From Actinoplanes octamycinicus (GTDB taxonomy: Bacteria; Actinomycetota; Actinomycetes; Mycobacteriales; Micromonosporaceae), in contig NZ_JACHNB010000001.1 in assembly GCF_014205225.1 (NCBI RefSeq), positions 8,227,501 to 8,291,500 on the forward strand: DNA of 64,000 nt, written 5' to 3'. Both the position numbers and the translations under genes were made by a program. The notes under the pieces were generated by a model that worked only from the letters and a program-made list of their open reading frames with translations, made no database searches and was not told the origin of the DNA. Positions 1 to 7,959 of the stretch are shown here, piece after piece; position 1 is the first letter of the stretch, and each line of letters opens with the position of its first letter.

Positions 1-380
1 TCGTCATACGGCGTATCGAGCGACGCCGCCCCGACCCGGACGGTCCGATCGGCCGCCGCCTGCTCGGCACGGACCCGGTCGACCGCCCGCCGATGCGCGA
101 TCGTGAACACCCACGCCGTCGCGGACCCGCCACCGGGGTCGAACCGGGCCGCGGTTCGCCACACCTCCACCAGGGCCTCCTGCGCCACCTCCTCGGCCTG
201 CGCCGGATCGCGCAGCACCCGCCGGATCAGCCCGTACACCCGGGGCGCCACCAGGTCGTAGAGCCGCGCGAAGGCCTGCTCGTCACCGCGGCCGACCGCC
301 CGTAACAGGTCGCTCGCATCCGGGCGTCCCGCCGGGTCCGGGTCGGACACCGGGCTCAGATGCTGCGCCCGGCGACTCAT
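1..380 (-). CDS. sigK: ECF sigma factor, SigK-like (3' end outside window)
   Basis: Translation of the minus strand from an ATG at 380 gives a protein beginning MSRRAQHLSP that runs off the left edge after about 126 residues. It carries an ECF sigma region 2: GDEQAFARLYDLVAPRVYGL, then RVLRDPAQAEEVAQEALVEV, then TAWVFTIAHRRAVDRVR (the -10 recognition helix). SigK proteins direct RNA polymerase to small stress regulons and are normally held by a membrane anti-sigma factor, which would lie beyond the edge. The start is chosen because GGAG sits 6-7 bases upstream; in-frame ATGs at 395 and 407 are alternatives. Region 4 is not visible. It is transcribed divergently from the MCP gene. Confidence 0.85.
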   Translation of the reverse strand, partial: MSRRAQHLSPVSDPDPAGRPDASDLLRAVGRGDEQAFARLYDLVAPRVYGLIRRVLRDPAQAEEVAQEALVEVWRTAARFDPGGGSATAWVFTIAHRRAVDRVRAEQAAADRTVRVGAASLDTPYD

Positions 381-435
381 GCCGTGCTCCGCCATCACCA
401 AAACCATCCCTAGGTCACGCTCGCTCGATACCTAC

Positions 436-464
436 CCGGTGATTCGGAGCCGAATGATCACCGG
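436..464. promoter_or_regulatory. Inverted repeat in the sigK/MCP divergent intergenic region
   Basis: The 316-base stretch 381-696 has no gene and separates two divergent starts. It contains an interrupted palindrome: CCGGTGATTCGG at 436-447 and, after two bases, CCGAAT followed by GATCACCGG ending at 464, with a perfect ATTCGG/CCGAAT core. It may be an operator or an mRNA leader hairpin. No clear promoter boxes could be assigned by eye. Confidence 0.35.
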
Positions 465-696
465 ATGGGTCTGACCACCGAAAACTGAGGCTTCCAGCGG
501 TGGCGGCCGGCCCGGACGGCACGTCCCCGGCGTTGACCTCGCCCTGGCCATCGCGCCAGTAGACCGCCCCAGCGATATCTGACCGATAACATCTGATATG
601 CGACTTTCGGTCACATGCCTCTGTGCTGATCGTCGTATGGGCCACCGGGAGCAGCCGCGCCCTCCCAGTCGATCCGCACGCTCAGGAGACCAGACG

Positions 697-2175
697 ATGA
701 GTCGGCTCACCTTCGGCAGAAAACTGGTCGGCGGCTTCGCGCTGACCCTCGGCCTCACTTCGATCATGGCCGTCACCTCGGCCGCCGCGCTGACCCTGGT
801 CGTCCGCGGCAACAACACGGCGATCACCGCGGCGACTGACGACCTGCTCCGGGCACAACGGCTGAGCACCGCGATGGAAGGCCGAGTGTCCAGCGTCCGG
901 GGGTTCTTGATCACCGGCAAACCGGCCGACCTGCAACGCACCCGGCAGGACCGCGACGCCTTCCTCGACCAAACGGCACGGCTACGCGACAGCCTCGGCG
1001 ACGACTCGGCCAAGCAGCTGCTCGACGACGTCACCGCGGCCGAAACCCGATACACCACGGTGCTGGCGCCCCTGCTGGAGAAGCGGCAGTCGACGCGTGA
1101 CCTCACACAGGTGAGTCAGCTGCTCACCGCTGAGCTGGTCGCCGCCCGCCAGGCCGTCCAGGACGCCAACGCCGCGCTCGTCGACCGGATACGCGCCGAC
1201 GTCGAACTCGACCGCGCTCACGCCGCCACGCAAGCCGACCAGGCGATCATCGCCGTCACCCTCCTCGGCGTGCTCGCGCTCGCCAGCGGGGTGTTCATCG
1301 CCCGGCGCCTCAACCGGGCCCTACGCCGTCAGGTCGGCGCCGCTGTCGGCCACATCCAGAGTTCGTCTGCGCAACTGGAGGTGGCAGCCGCCCAGCAGGC
1401 CAACGGCGGCCGTGACCAAGCCGCCGCCCTGGCCGAAATCACGACGACGATCAGCGAACTCCTGATCACCTCACGTCAGATCGCCGAGGGCGCCCAACGC
1501 GTCTCCAAGACCGCCGAGGACACCGAGACCGCCGCCCGCCACGGCGACGCCACCATCAACCAGACCCGCGCCTCCATCACCGCCATCCGCACCCAGGTCG
1601 ACCAGATCGTGCAGCACATGCTGGCCCTGGGCGAGAAGTCGCAGCAGATCGGATCGGTGGTGCAACTGGTCGCCGAGCTCGCCGAACAAACCAACATCCT
1701 GGCCATCAACGCCACCATCGAAGCCACCGGCGCCGGCGAACAAGGCCGTCGCTTCGCCATCGTCGCCGAAGAGATCCGCAAACTCGCCGACCGCACCGCC
1801 ATCTCCGCCAAAGAGATCCGGGCCCTCATCGACGAGATCCGCGCAGCGGTCAACACCACCGTCGTGTCCACCGAAGCCGGCGCACAGGCAGTCGACGCCG
1901 GCACCCGCAACTTCGACGAAGCGACCACCGCCTTCCGCACGATCGCTCAACTCGTCAGCACCACCAACGACGCCACCCGCGAGATCGAACTCTCGACCAA
2001 ACAACAGACCACCGCCGTCGAACAGGTCAACGTCGCCGCAGCCGACACCGCTCGCGTATCCCGCGAAGGCGAAACCGGCGCCACCCAGACCAAACAGACC
2101 GCGGCTCACCTCGCCGCCCTCTCCAGCGACCTGCTGGCACTGGTCGGGACGGGCCGCACCGACAAGAACGGCTGA
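697..2175 (+). CDS. Methyl-accepting chemotaxis protein
   Basis: A 492-residue receptor that would sense a signal outside the membrane and control CheA. The start at 697 is chosen because AGGAGA lies 7 bases upstream; the longer frame from 598 has no ribosome site. A first membrane segment (about residues 12-36) is followed by a helical extracellular region of about 145 residues and a second segment (about 182-204). The cytoplasmic helical bundle has its conserved hairpin tip near 329-360 ([34 protein letters not shown]). A HAMP linker is not obvious between the second membrane segment and the bundle. No other che gene is in the window. An MCP implies a motile host or motile spore stage. Confidence 0.93.
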   Translation: MSRLTFGRKLVGGFALTLGLTSIMAVTSAAALTLVVRGNNTAITAATDDLLRAQRLSTAMEGRVSSVRGFLITGKPADLQRTRQDRDAFLDQTARLRDSLGDDSAKQLLDDVTAAETRYTTVLAPLLEKRQSTRDLTQVSQLLTAELVAARQAVQDANAALVDRIRADVELDRAHAATQADQAIIAVTLLGVLALASGVFIARRLNRALRRQVGAAVGHIQSSSAQLEVAAAQQANGGRDQAAALAEITTTISELLITSRQIAEGAQRVSKTAEDTETAARHGDATINQTRASITAIRTQVDQIVQHMLALGEKSQQIGSVVQLVAELAEQTNILAINATIEATGAGEQGRRFAIVAEEIRKLADRTAISAKEIRALIDEIRAAVNTTVVSTEAGAQAVDAGTRNFDEATTAFRTIAQLVSTTNDATREIELSTKQQTTAVEQVNVAAADTARVSREGETGATQTKQTAAHLAALSSDLLALVGTGRTDKNG

Positions 2176-2305
2176 ACTGCGCAACCGTTCCCCGGGCACG
2201 GTGATGCATGCTCGTACGCCCATGACCTCCCTACGCCAAGTGAACCCCGAGTCGCCGTCGCGCTCGAAGCCGCACGCGCCACCAACCGCGAGCTGATCAC
2301 GATCG

Positions 2306-2605
2306 TCAACCGAGTCCACGTGTCGGCGTAGGTCTGTCAGCGCAGCAGGGTGGCACCGTCACCGTCGCCGCGTACGCCGACGCGTCCAGGCAAGGCCCCT
2401 GCCGCTGCTGGTACTGCCATTCGTCCAGCAGCCCGGCGAGGATGCTTGTGCACGCCGGCGTGTCCCGACGCGGACCGATCAACAACGTCACCGAGATCTC
2501 GTCGGCGTTGCCGATCAGCTGCCGGCCCCGCTCGATGATCAGTGTCAGCGCACGATCCAGCGCGTCCTCGTCGAAGACCGGTTCCGCGGCGTCACCGACG
2601 GCCAT
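2306..2605 (-). pseudogene. GAF(-ANTAR) sensor protein, N-terminal fragment
   Basis: An ATG at 2605 opens a frame starting MAVGDAAEPVFDEDALDRAL, followed by GNADEISVTLL and LDEWQYQQRQGPCLDA. This is the pattern at the front of actinobacterial GAF proteins that usually end in an RNA-binding ANTAR domain. After about residue 85 the match stops (VPPCCADRPTPTRGLG) and translation ends. The rest of the GAF domain and any ANTAR domain are missing, so it looks like a truncated gene. Intact relatives are about 230-250 residues long. The bases 2180-2330 between this fragment and the MCP gene hold no recognisable gene. Confidence 0.6.
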
Positions 2606-2620
2606 GGTCGGCCGGATTCC

Positions 2621-2665
2621 TGTGGCACCTTTGCTCGCCGATGACCGGGGAGCAAAGGTGCCACA
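2621..2665 (-). terminator. Perfect 16-bp hairpin after the secreted-protein gene
   Basis: TGTGGCACCTTTGCTC at 2621-2636 is exactly complementary to 2650-2665, with a 13-base loop. The hairpin starts 14 bases past the stop of the minus-strand secreted-protein gene and just upstream of the GAF fragment. No long U tract follows, as is common in high-GC actinobacteria. A transcription terminator is the simplest reading; protection of the mRNA 3' end is possible. Confidence 0.7.
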
Positions 2666-2679
2666 GCCGAGAATGCGGG

Positions 2680-3291
2680 TCAGTGCCGCCAGGTGGCTAC
2701 GAAGCCGAGAGGGATCACCGCGGTCCTGGCCCTAACCTTGGGCGTCGCCAGCACGTTCCCCCAGGGGACGCCGCGTCTACCGCTGGTTCCGCAGATGCCG
2801 ATGGCCTGCCAAGTGGCTTGTCCCCGAGCGTTGAAGCCTAGTCCCTGGACGCACCCCGTTGAACGCACGTTCTGCGCCCTGGCCCAGCTGTACCCCACCA
2901 CCCAGCCAGGCCTTCCCAATATCGAGCAGCCGCTCTTGGAGACCCCGCTCCAGCGTCCCGTTCCCACTGCGACAACCGTCCCTCCGCGGCGTCCGCATGC
3001 CGCCGCAGCTGCCATCGCGGCCCGCGACTGCCCGGGGACCGGCGTCCCGTCCGGGCGGACGATCGGTGTTCCGATCTCGTAGCTGGAATCCACCACGAGT
3101 GTCGGGTCGTTCCGGAGCTCGGCCGGAAGCGAGTTGATGACATCCAGCGAAATGCCGGGGTTCTTCTTCGCCGCGGCGGGTCTCTCCGCCATCGTCTCAC
3201 CGGTTGTACCTGCTCGTGCCCCAGCGGGAGCCACGGCCACCAGCGCGGTGGTCGCGATTGCTGCGCACACGGACACCAGAATCCTCTTCAT
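2680..3291 (-). CDS. Secreted protein of unknown function
   Basis: A 203-residue protein with a classic Sec signal peptide: MKRILVSVC, a hydrophobic stretch, then APAGARA before a likely cleavage site near residue 28. The mature part has a short polar segment with PGISLDVINSLPAELRND and VRPDGTPVPG. It is followed by a glycine- and tryptophan-rich domain with four cysteines that could form two disulfides. I do not recognise the family. ATG 3291 is preferred because GAGG lies 6 bases upstream; a GTG at 3297 is also possible. It is monocistronic, with its own hairpin downstream. Confidence 0.75.
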   Translation of the reverse strand: MKRILVSVCAAIATTALVAVAPAGARAGTTGETMAERPAAAKKNPGISLDVINSLPAELRNDPTLVVDSSYEIGTPIVRPDGTPVPGQSRAAMAAAAACGRRGGTVVAVGTGRWSGVSKSGCSILGRPGWVVGYSWARAQNVRSTGCVQGLGFNARGQATWQAIGICGTSGRRGVPWGNVLATPKVRARTAVIPLGFVATWRH

Positions 3292-3605
3292 CCTCACCCT
3301 CGTCTCTCGGTACGTGCGCGGACATCGCGCACCTCACCTGCTTCGGATATCCCTTCCGGCGGTGCTTGTCGCCGACACGATGCTCGGCGCGGCCCACCTG
3401 GACTGCTCAGAAGCACATCGGACGGGCGGGTGTCCGGCCATCGATCGGAACACATTCGTACTGTCCGGAACGGCCTCGGACAGGACGGACGGCGCGTCGC
3501 CACAGCGTGGGGCCCTGGCGGGGGTCTATCAGCGCCCGGCGGCCCGCTGTTTGTCCGGGGCGCTGGTCGGGCCGCCGGCGCACGAGAGGCCGCCGGACGA
3601 TCGTT

Positions 3606-3623
3606 CCACTTCCTTGGAAGTGG
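3606..3623. repeat. 8-bp inverted repeat in a gene-free stretch
   Basis: The stretch 3298-3714 holds no gene I can support. Near its right end CCACTTCC-TT-GGAAGTGG forms a perfect 8-bp inverted repeat with a 2-base centre, the geometry of a dimeric repressor site. It lies about 90-110 bases before the zinc-ribbon frame at 3715, so it may be an operator for that transcript. Confidence 0.4.
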
Positions 3624-3714
3624 GACGACGCGGCGGGACGTGAACGACGACGCGGCGGGGACGCGGCTGAGGTGGGAGGGGTGAAGGCCGGCATGGCCAC
3701 TATCGGTTCGCCGC

Positions 3715-3980
3715 ATGACGAACACCATCGTGACCAGGACAACCCCGCCAGCGTTCTGGGGCCGTGACGGCCAGGGTGATGGGTTCCGCGCGGCTACCGT
3801 GTGCCGCCGCCGTCATGAGCACGAACTCTCACTGGAGACCTACCCAGGGCCAGACCTCGGTTTCTGCCCGCTGTGCGGCGCACAGGTGCTGCCCGACTGC
3901 ACTCACTGCGGCAAGCACCTTCGGGGCACAAGCCGCAGCGTGACGCCTGTGCCGGGAAAGGCGCCGGCCTACGGGGTCCA
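3715..3980 (+). pseudogene. Zinc-ribbon protein (DUF2321-like), 5' fragment of a chimera
   Basis: ATG 3715 begins MTNTIVTRTTPPAFWGRDGQ, then VCRRRHEHE, then FCPLCGAQVLPDCTHCGKHL and RG. This has the paired CxxC zinc-ribbon layout of short DUF2321-type proteins. The match continues to about VPGKAPAYG near 3980. After that the frame turns to nonsense and the sequence matches a YihY membrane protein in another frame. The gene therefore lost its 3' part at a junction between about 3970 and 3990. Formal translation would run to 4053 with a meaningless tail. Confidence 0.6.
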
Positions 3981-4745
3981 CCAACGGTCCAGGACGCGGT
4001 GCAGCAACTGGCGCCGAACCAGCAGCTGCAGCAGTTGGTCAACACCGTCCTGACGCAGGTACAGGACGCGGGTAAGGCCGGCATCGCCGCGGTCATCGGG
4101 GTTCTGGTGGCGTTCTGGTCGGCGTCCGGCTACACGGCGGCGTTCATGCGCGCCTCGAACGCCGTCTACGACGTCCCGGAAGGCCGGCCGGTCTGGAAGA
4201 CGCTGCCGATCAGGGTGGGTGTCACCGCCGTGGTCGGGCTCGTGCTCGTGACTTCCGCGGCGATCGTCATCTTAACCGGCGACCTCGCCCGAATCGTCGG
4301 CGACAAGATCGGACTCGGCTCCGCCGCGGTGACGACCTGGAACATCGCCAAGTGGCCGGTCCTGCTGGTGCTGATCAGCCTGATGTTCGCGATCCTGTAC
4401 TGGGCGTCGCCGAACGCCAAGACCGGCGGATTCCGGTGGGTGAGCCCCGGCGGCCTGTTCGCCGTGCTGCTGTGGCTGGTCGCCTCCGCCGCGTTCGCCC
4501 TCTACCTGGCGAACTTCGCGAACTACAACAAGACCTACGGCACCCTCGGCGGCGTCATCGCGTTCCTGGTCTGGATGTGGATCAGCAACATCGCGATCCT
4601 GCTGGGCGCGGAACTCGACGCCGAGCTGCAACGCGGCCGGGCCATCGCCGCCGGCCACGACCCCGCCGACGAACCGTTCCTGCAACTGCGCGACGACCGG
4701 AAGATCAAACCCGGCAGTGAGCAGGGCCTGCAAAGCCGCTCTCCT
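3981..4745 (+). pseudogene. YihY/BrkB-type membrane protein lacking its N-terminus
   Basis: Reading in the frame of 3873, recognisable YihY sequence begins near 3981 with VQDAVQQLAPNQQL and continues through FWSASGYTAAFMRASNAVY, WNIAKWPVLL, FRWVSPGGLFAVLLWL, YNKTYGTLGGVIAFLVWMWI and LLGAELDAELQRG to DDRKIKPGSEQGLQ. Intact family members are about 300 residues with six membrane helices; here the first about 90 residues are gone. There is no stop codon: the frame runs straight into the aldo/keto reductase, so a fused membrane-reductase protein could be made if a start codon such as 3873 is used. Loss of the first helices argues against normal membrane function. Confidence 0.65.
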
Positions 4746-5618
4746 ATGACGACGACCATCACGCTCAACAACGGCGTCACCATGCCGGCGCTCGGGCTCG
4801 GTGTCTTCCAGACCCCACCCGAGCAGACCGTCGCGGCCGTGCAGACCGCCCTGGAAGTCGGCTACCGGCACATCGACACCGCCGCCGCATACGGCAACGA
4901 ACGCGAAGTCGGCGAAGCCATCCGCCGCTCCGGCATCGACCGCGACGACATCTTCATCGAAACCAAAGTCTGGGTCACCGACTACGGCTACGACCAGACG
5001 CTGCACGCCTTCGACAAGAGCGCACGCAAGCTCGGCGTCGACCGCATCGACCTGCTCATCCTGCACCAGGCCCTGCCCGCACACTTCGACCGCACCGTCG
5101 CCGCCTACCAGGCCCTGGAGAAACTGCTCGCCGACGGCAAAGTACGCGCGATCGGCGTCAGCAACTTCCTGCCGATCCGCCTCGACGAACTGACGGCCCG
5201 CACCGACATCGTGCCGGCGGTCAACCAGATCGAACTCCATCCGTACAACATCCGGCCGCAGTCGCAAGCCGCGAACGCCAAGCACGGCATCCTCACCCAG
5301 GCGTGGGCACCCATCGGCGGCATCCGCCACTACAGCGGCAGCCCACAGACCCCGCTGACCGACCCCGTCATCACGGCCATCGGCGACCAGTACGGCAAGA
5401 CCACCGCGCAGGTCATGCTGCGCTGGCACCTCCAGCAAAGCCGCTCGGCCATCCCCAAATCGGTACGCGCCGAACGCATCACCGAGAACTTCGACGTCTT
5501 CGACTTCCACCTCACCGACGACGAACTCGCCCGCATCGACGCCCTACACATCGGCGACACCATGAACCCCGACGAGATGGACTTCCTCAGCTTCGACATC
5601 ACCGTCCCCGAAGCCTGA
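4746..5618 (+). CDS. Aldo/keto reductase, in frame with an upstream YihY fragment
   Basis: From ATG 4746 the frame encodes a full-length 290-residue NADPH-dependent aldo/keto reductase that would reduce small aldehydes or ketones. The catalytic tetrad is present: Asp44 and Tyr49 in GYRHIDTAAAYGNEREVG, Lys74 in IETKVW and His107 in LLILHQ. VRAIGVSNF, QIELHPYN and the cofactor loop AIPKSVRAERITENFD are also seen. No good ribosome site precedes 4746, and the YihY fragment upstream is in the same frame without a stop. Expression may therefore depend on read-through from the chimera or on internal initiation. The enzyme itself looks intact. Confidence 0.85.
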   Translation: MTTTITLNNGVTMPALGLGVFQTPPEQTVAAVQTALEVGYRHIDTAAAYGNEREVGEAIRRSGIDRDDIFIETKVWVTDYGYDQTLHAFDKSARKLGVDRIDLLILHQALPAHFDRTVAAYQALEKLLADGKVRAIGVSNFLPIRLDELTARTDIVPAVNQIELHPYNIRPQSQAANAKHGILTQAWAPIGGIRHYSGSPQTPLTDPVITAIGDQYGKTTAQVMLRWHLQQSRSAIPKSVRAERITENFDVFDFHLTDDELARIDALHIGDTMNPDEMDFLSFDITVPEA

Positions 5619-5914
5619 CGCCGAAGTCATGTGTGTCAGTAGAGGTCGGCTCGGAAAGCTTGGAAGATCCGGGCCGAGAGGTGGTTAAGAACGCTGCCAG
5701 TCGCGCTCGAGCAGGCCCGCGCCGCCAGTAAGTTCACCACCGCGAACGTCTGCAAGGTGGGACCCAAGCTCACGCACCTTGATCATGGGTGAACGTTCGA
5801 TCCGGACTCGGATGAGCCGCCCATTCGATCGAAGCCAGGCGTGATTGCCGCTCGCAGGCGACGATGCGATCGGCTCGTAGCGACACCGGCCAGCCTCGTC
5901 GCGTCACGCCTTCG

Positions 5915-6169
5915 TCATTGTCGCGTCAATCGTGGCCTCCAGTGCTGCCGAACCCATAGCTCCACGTCTGAGGCCAGCCAGATCCGGCCGAGGCTCAACG
6001 CTGCATATGGCGCCGGGAAGTCGTCGCGTTGGGTGAGTTGCTGCACCCGTTGTCTGCTGACGCCGAGGCGTTGGGTGATCTCACCTGAGGCCATCAACTT
6101 GGGCCGCTCACCATGAGCCCAGCAGCGCGCGCAACCCGGTTCGTCGTCGGCGGTCTCCTGGCTGGTCAT
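5915..6169 (-). CDS. Small helix-turn-helix DNA-binding protein
   Basis: An 84-residue protein with a short Cys-containing N-terminus (PGCARCWAHGERPKL). A MerR/excisionase-type winged helix follows: LMASGEITQRLGVSRQRVQQ, then TQRDDFPAPYAALSLGRIWL and DVELWVRQH. The pattern 'choose helix, proline-containing wing, basic tail' is typical of small actinobacterial regulators and of element-borne Xis/AlpA proteins. No integrase lies nearby, so a mobile-element role is only a possibility. The flanking stretches 5619-5914 and 6170-6607 show no supportable gene. Confidence 0.7.
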   Translation of the reverse strand: MTSQETADDEPGCARCWAHGERPKLMASGEITQRLGVSRQRVQQLTQRDDFPAPYAALSLGRIWLASDVELWVRQHWRPRLTRQ

Positions 6170-6414
6170 CGCGCCACCCGGTGTCTGGCCGTGGTGGTCC
6201 GGGGCCTTCGCGGGTCAGGGCCGTGCCAGCCGGCTCGCAAGACGGCAGGCCACCCCGTGCTGCGGCAACGACGGCCGCCTGGCGGGTGCCGGACACCGAT
6301 CGCAGGTCCCCTGCGGCATCTTCCGGCGCGTGACTGACGGTCCGGTGCCATGCGGATTCCTTCCTCCGGTAGGAACACCGCGTGGTGCGGTGTAGGGATT
6401 TGCAGCGGTTGGGT

Positions 6415-6432
6415 GCCGGGTGCGCACCCGGC
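6415..6432. repeat. Perfect 18-bp palindrome
   Basis: GCCGGGTGCGCACCCGGC is its own reverse complement. It lies in the gene-free stretch 6170-6607, about 175 bases past the end of the minus-strand small-protein operon (7562-6608). A second hairpin (ACACCGC 6375-6381 with GCGGTGT 6387-6393) follows at once in the transcription direction. The pair could terminate that operon or bind a dimeric regulator. Confidence 0.45.
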
Positions 6433-6607
6433 GGCCGGCGCCGGTCACCGCGCGGGCAGGCGGTCCCGCGCGGTGGCGGGGGTCAGCTGTGACCCGGCGA
6501 CAGGGTGCCGCTGACCGGGAGGCGAGAACCTGCGCGGGTGCCCCCGGGCGCGGCCGCTCGGTTCGGGTATGCCGCCGGTCCTCGCCGGATTCAGGCAGCG
6601 GGCCGCC

Positions 6608-6802
6608 TCATCGGGTACAGGTCCGGGCCACCCGGAACGATCGGGTCCGGGTCACCTCGGGGCTCTGCGCTTTCGCCAGCGCCTGGGCACCAGGTTGAGC
6701 AGACGGCGGGCGAACCGGTCCGCAGCACTGCCGGTGCCGCACTTCGGAGAGGTAGACCGGCGGGCCGGGCAGTTCCTGCACCGTGAGCCGCTCGTCGTGC
6801 AT
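6608..6802 (-). CDS. Small uncharacterised protein, possibly frameshifted
   Basis: Fourth and last member of a minus-strand coupled set. ATG 6802 has AAGGA 7 bases upstream and begins MHDERLTVQELPGPPVYLSE. After about residue 28 the frame turns into low-information sequence. In the neighbouring frame a more natural basic tail (DRFARRLLNLVPRRWRKR) ends near 6650. One base lost or gained near 6715 would join the two, so the gene may be frameshifted. Function unknown. Confidence 0.4.
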   Translation of the reverse strand: MHDERLTVQELPGPPVYLSEVRHRQCCGPVRPPSAQPGAQALAKAQSPEVTRTRSFRVARTCTR

Positions 6803-6817
6803 CGTTCGGTCCTTCGC

Positions 6818-7150
6818 TCACTGTGACCCGATGACGATTGATCCGGCCGGCCGCAGTGACCGCCACTCGGCGAGCTGCATGGCGGCCAGACGGTCCTGCT
6901 CGGCCATCGCCGCGACCAGCTCCGCCTCGGTGCCACCGGCCGCGTAGGTGAAGTAGCGCCACCGCACCCGGTGCTGAGCCCGAAAACCGGCCGCTTCGCC
7001 GTTACGGCTGTCCCACCAGGTCACCGACCAGCCCAGGTGCTCACGATCCAGGCGCTCACAGTCGCCCAGCCGCTCGTCGGGCCAGCCGAGTCGCTCGGCG
7101 ATCACCCGCCGGTTGCGCCAGGACAGGCCGGTCTCATCCGGCCCGGTCAC
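6818..7150 (-). CDS. Uncharacterised protein in a coupled small-gene operon
   Basis: A 110-residue protein starting with GTG at 7150, whose start overlaps the stop of the upstream zinc-finger gene as GTGA. It is charged and tryptophan-rich (LGWSVTWWDS, VRWRYFTYAAGGTEAELVAA, LAAMQLAEWRSL) with no membrane segment or motif that I recognise. The C-terminal half looks like an amphipathic helix. The coupling suggests it works with its neighbours. Function not assigned. Confidence 0.6.
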   Translation of the reverse strand: MTGPDETGLSWRNRRVIAERLGWPDERLGDCERLDREHLGWSVTWWDSRNGEAAGFRAQHRVRWRYFTYAAGGTEAELVAAMAEQDRLAAMQLAEWRSLRPAGSIVIGSQ

Positions 7151-7317
7151 CGTGTCACCACCAGAGCAACGACCGGCCGCCGCCGACTCTCATGGACCTG
7201 GCCGGTTCTCAGGAACGGTCGCCGAGCGATCCGGTTGATGCATCGCTGACCAATGCCGGCGCCGCACGCCGGACAACTCACCCCGAACGGGTGGATCTGC
7301 TGATCGCCGGCGCGCAT
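7147..7317 (-). CDS. Small zinc-finger protein
   Basis: A 56-residue protein starting at ATG 7317, which overlaps the TGA of the upstream gene by one base. It contains CPACGAGIGQRCINR followed after about 15 residues by TGQVHESRR. This is the C-x2-C-x6-C-...-H pattern of small actinobacterial zinc fingers often found beside plasmid or integrative-element genes. Its stop overlaps the next GTG start. It probably binds nucleic acid or a partner protein. Confidence 0.65.
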   Translation of the reverse strand: MRAGDQQIHPFGVSCPACGAGIGQRCINRIARRPFLRTGQVHESRRRPVVALVVTR

Positions 7318-7562
7318 CAGCACACCTCGCAGAACCGGTCGATCGACCACACCAGCTCATCGGGATAAACGCACTCCACCCACTCCTCGCCGCCCGGCCA
7401 AGGCCTGCTCGCCTGATACACCCACCGCCGCGGCGAACAACCGGGCAGACACAGCGCCGGCGCGTACCTGACCTCCCAGCCCGGCAACTCACCGGCAAGC
7501 AGAACGACCACAAGTTGGGGATCGGGGGGCCAGACCCGGAACCGCCGGGCCGGCCGCTTCAC
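7317..7562 (-). CDS. Uncharacterised protein, first gene of a coupled operon
   Basis: The GTG at 7562 is chosen because a perfect GGAGG lies 5 bases before it; a longer frame to 7685 has no such site. The 81-residue product (start VKRPARRFRVWPPDPQ) continues LAGELPGWEVRYAPALCLPG and ends DELVWSIDRFCEVC. Its mix of Trp, Tyr and Cys residues suggests a small folded domain, but I do not recognise the family. It heads four genes joined by one- to four-base overlaps or short gaps down to 6608. Confidence 0.6.
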   Translation of the reverse strand: MKRPARRFRVWPPDPQLVVVLLAGELPGWEVRYAPALCLPGCSPRRWVYQASRPWPGGEEWVECVYPDELVWSIDRFCEVC

Positions 7563-7903
7563 GGCAACCTCCGCATCAACGCCGCCAGCGCCGCCCGCTG
7601 CCGCCGAGCCGGGCACGGATACGCGTCCACCCCGCACCTGCACCCCACCGTCCACGGCCGGCAACGCCTCCACCGCCGGCACCAACCGTGCCCGATCACC
7701 GTGCTGCGCATACCCGCCTCCGCCCTACCGCTCCAGTCCGGAAGCGATGGCGGCCATGCACTTCTACCTACCTCGACGAGACCGGCCGCCACCGCACTTA
7801 TGGGCGACGACGGCAGGCCTCCTGATCGGTCCAAACCCCGCCGCCATCGCTGATCGACAGAATGTCGTCATGACGTCGCCTTGCGCGACGACGACGAAGG
7901 CGG

Positions 7904-7938
7904 CATTCCGGCGACATCAGAGGCGACATTCCGGCGAC
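7904..7938. promoter_or_regulatory. Twelve-base direct repeats upstream of the XRE regulator
   Basis: CATTCCGGCGAC occurs at 7904-7915 and again at 7927-7938, a 23-base period, ending 21 bases before the XRE start. A 10-bp palindrome CGTCATGACG lies at 7866-7875. Evenly spaced repeats just before a helix-turn-helix gene suggest an autoregulatory operator. The rest of 7563-7903 shows no gene. Confidence 0.5.
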
Positions 7939-7959
7939 GTGGGGCGTACGGTGTTGACC

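Noticed and set aside
4272..5510. 412-residue - strand frame opposite the YihY/aldo-keto reductase genes
   Set aside because: Low-complexity Asp/Gly/Val-rich shadow of the real coding strand.
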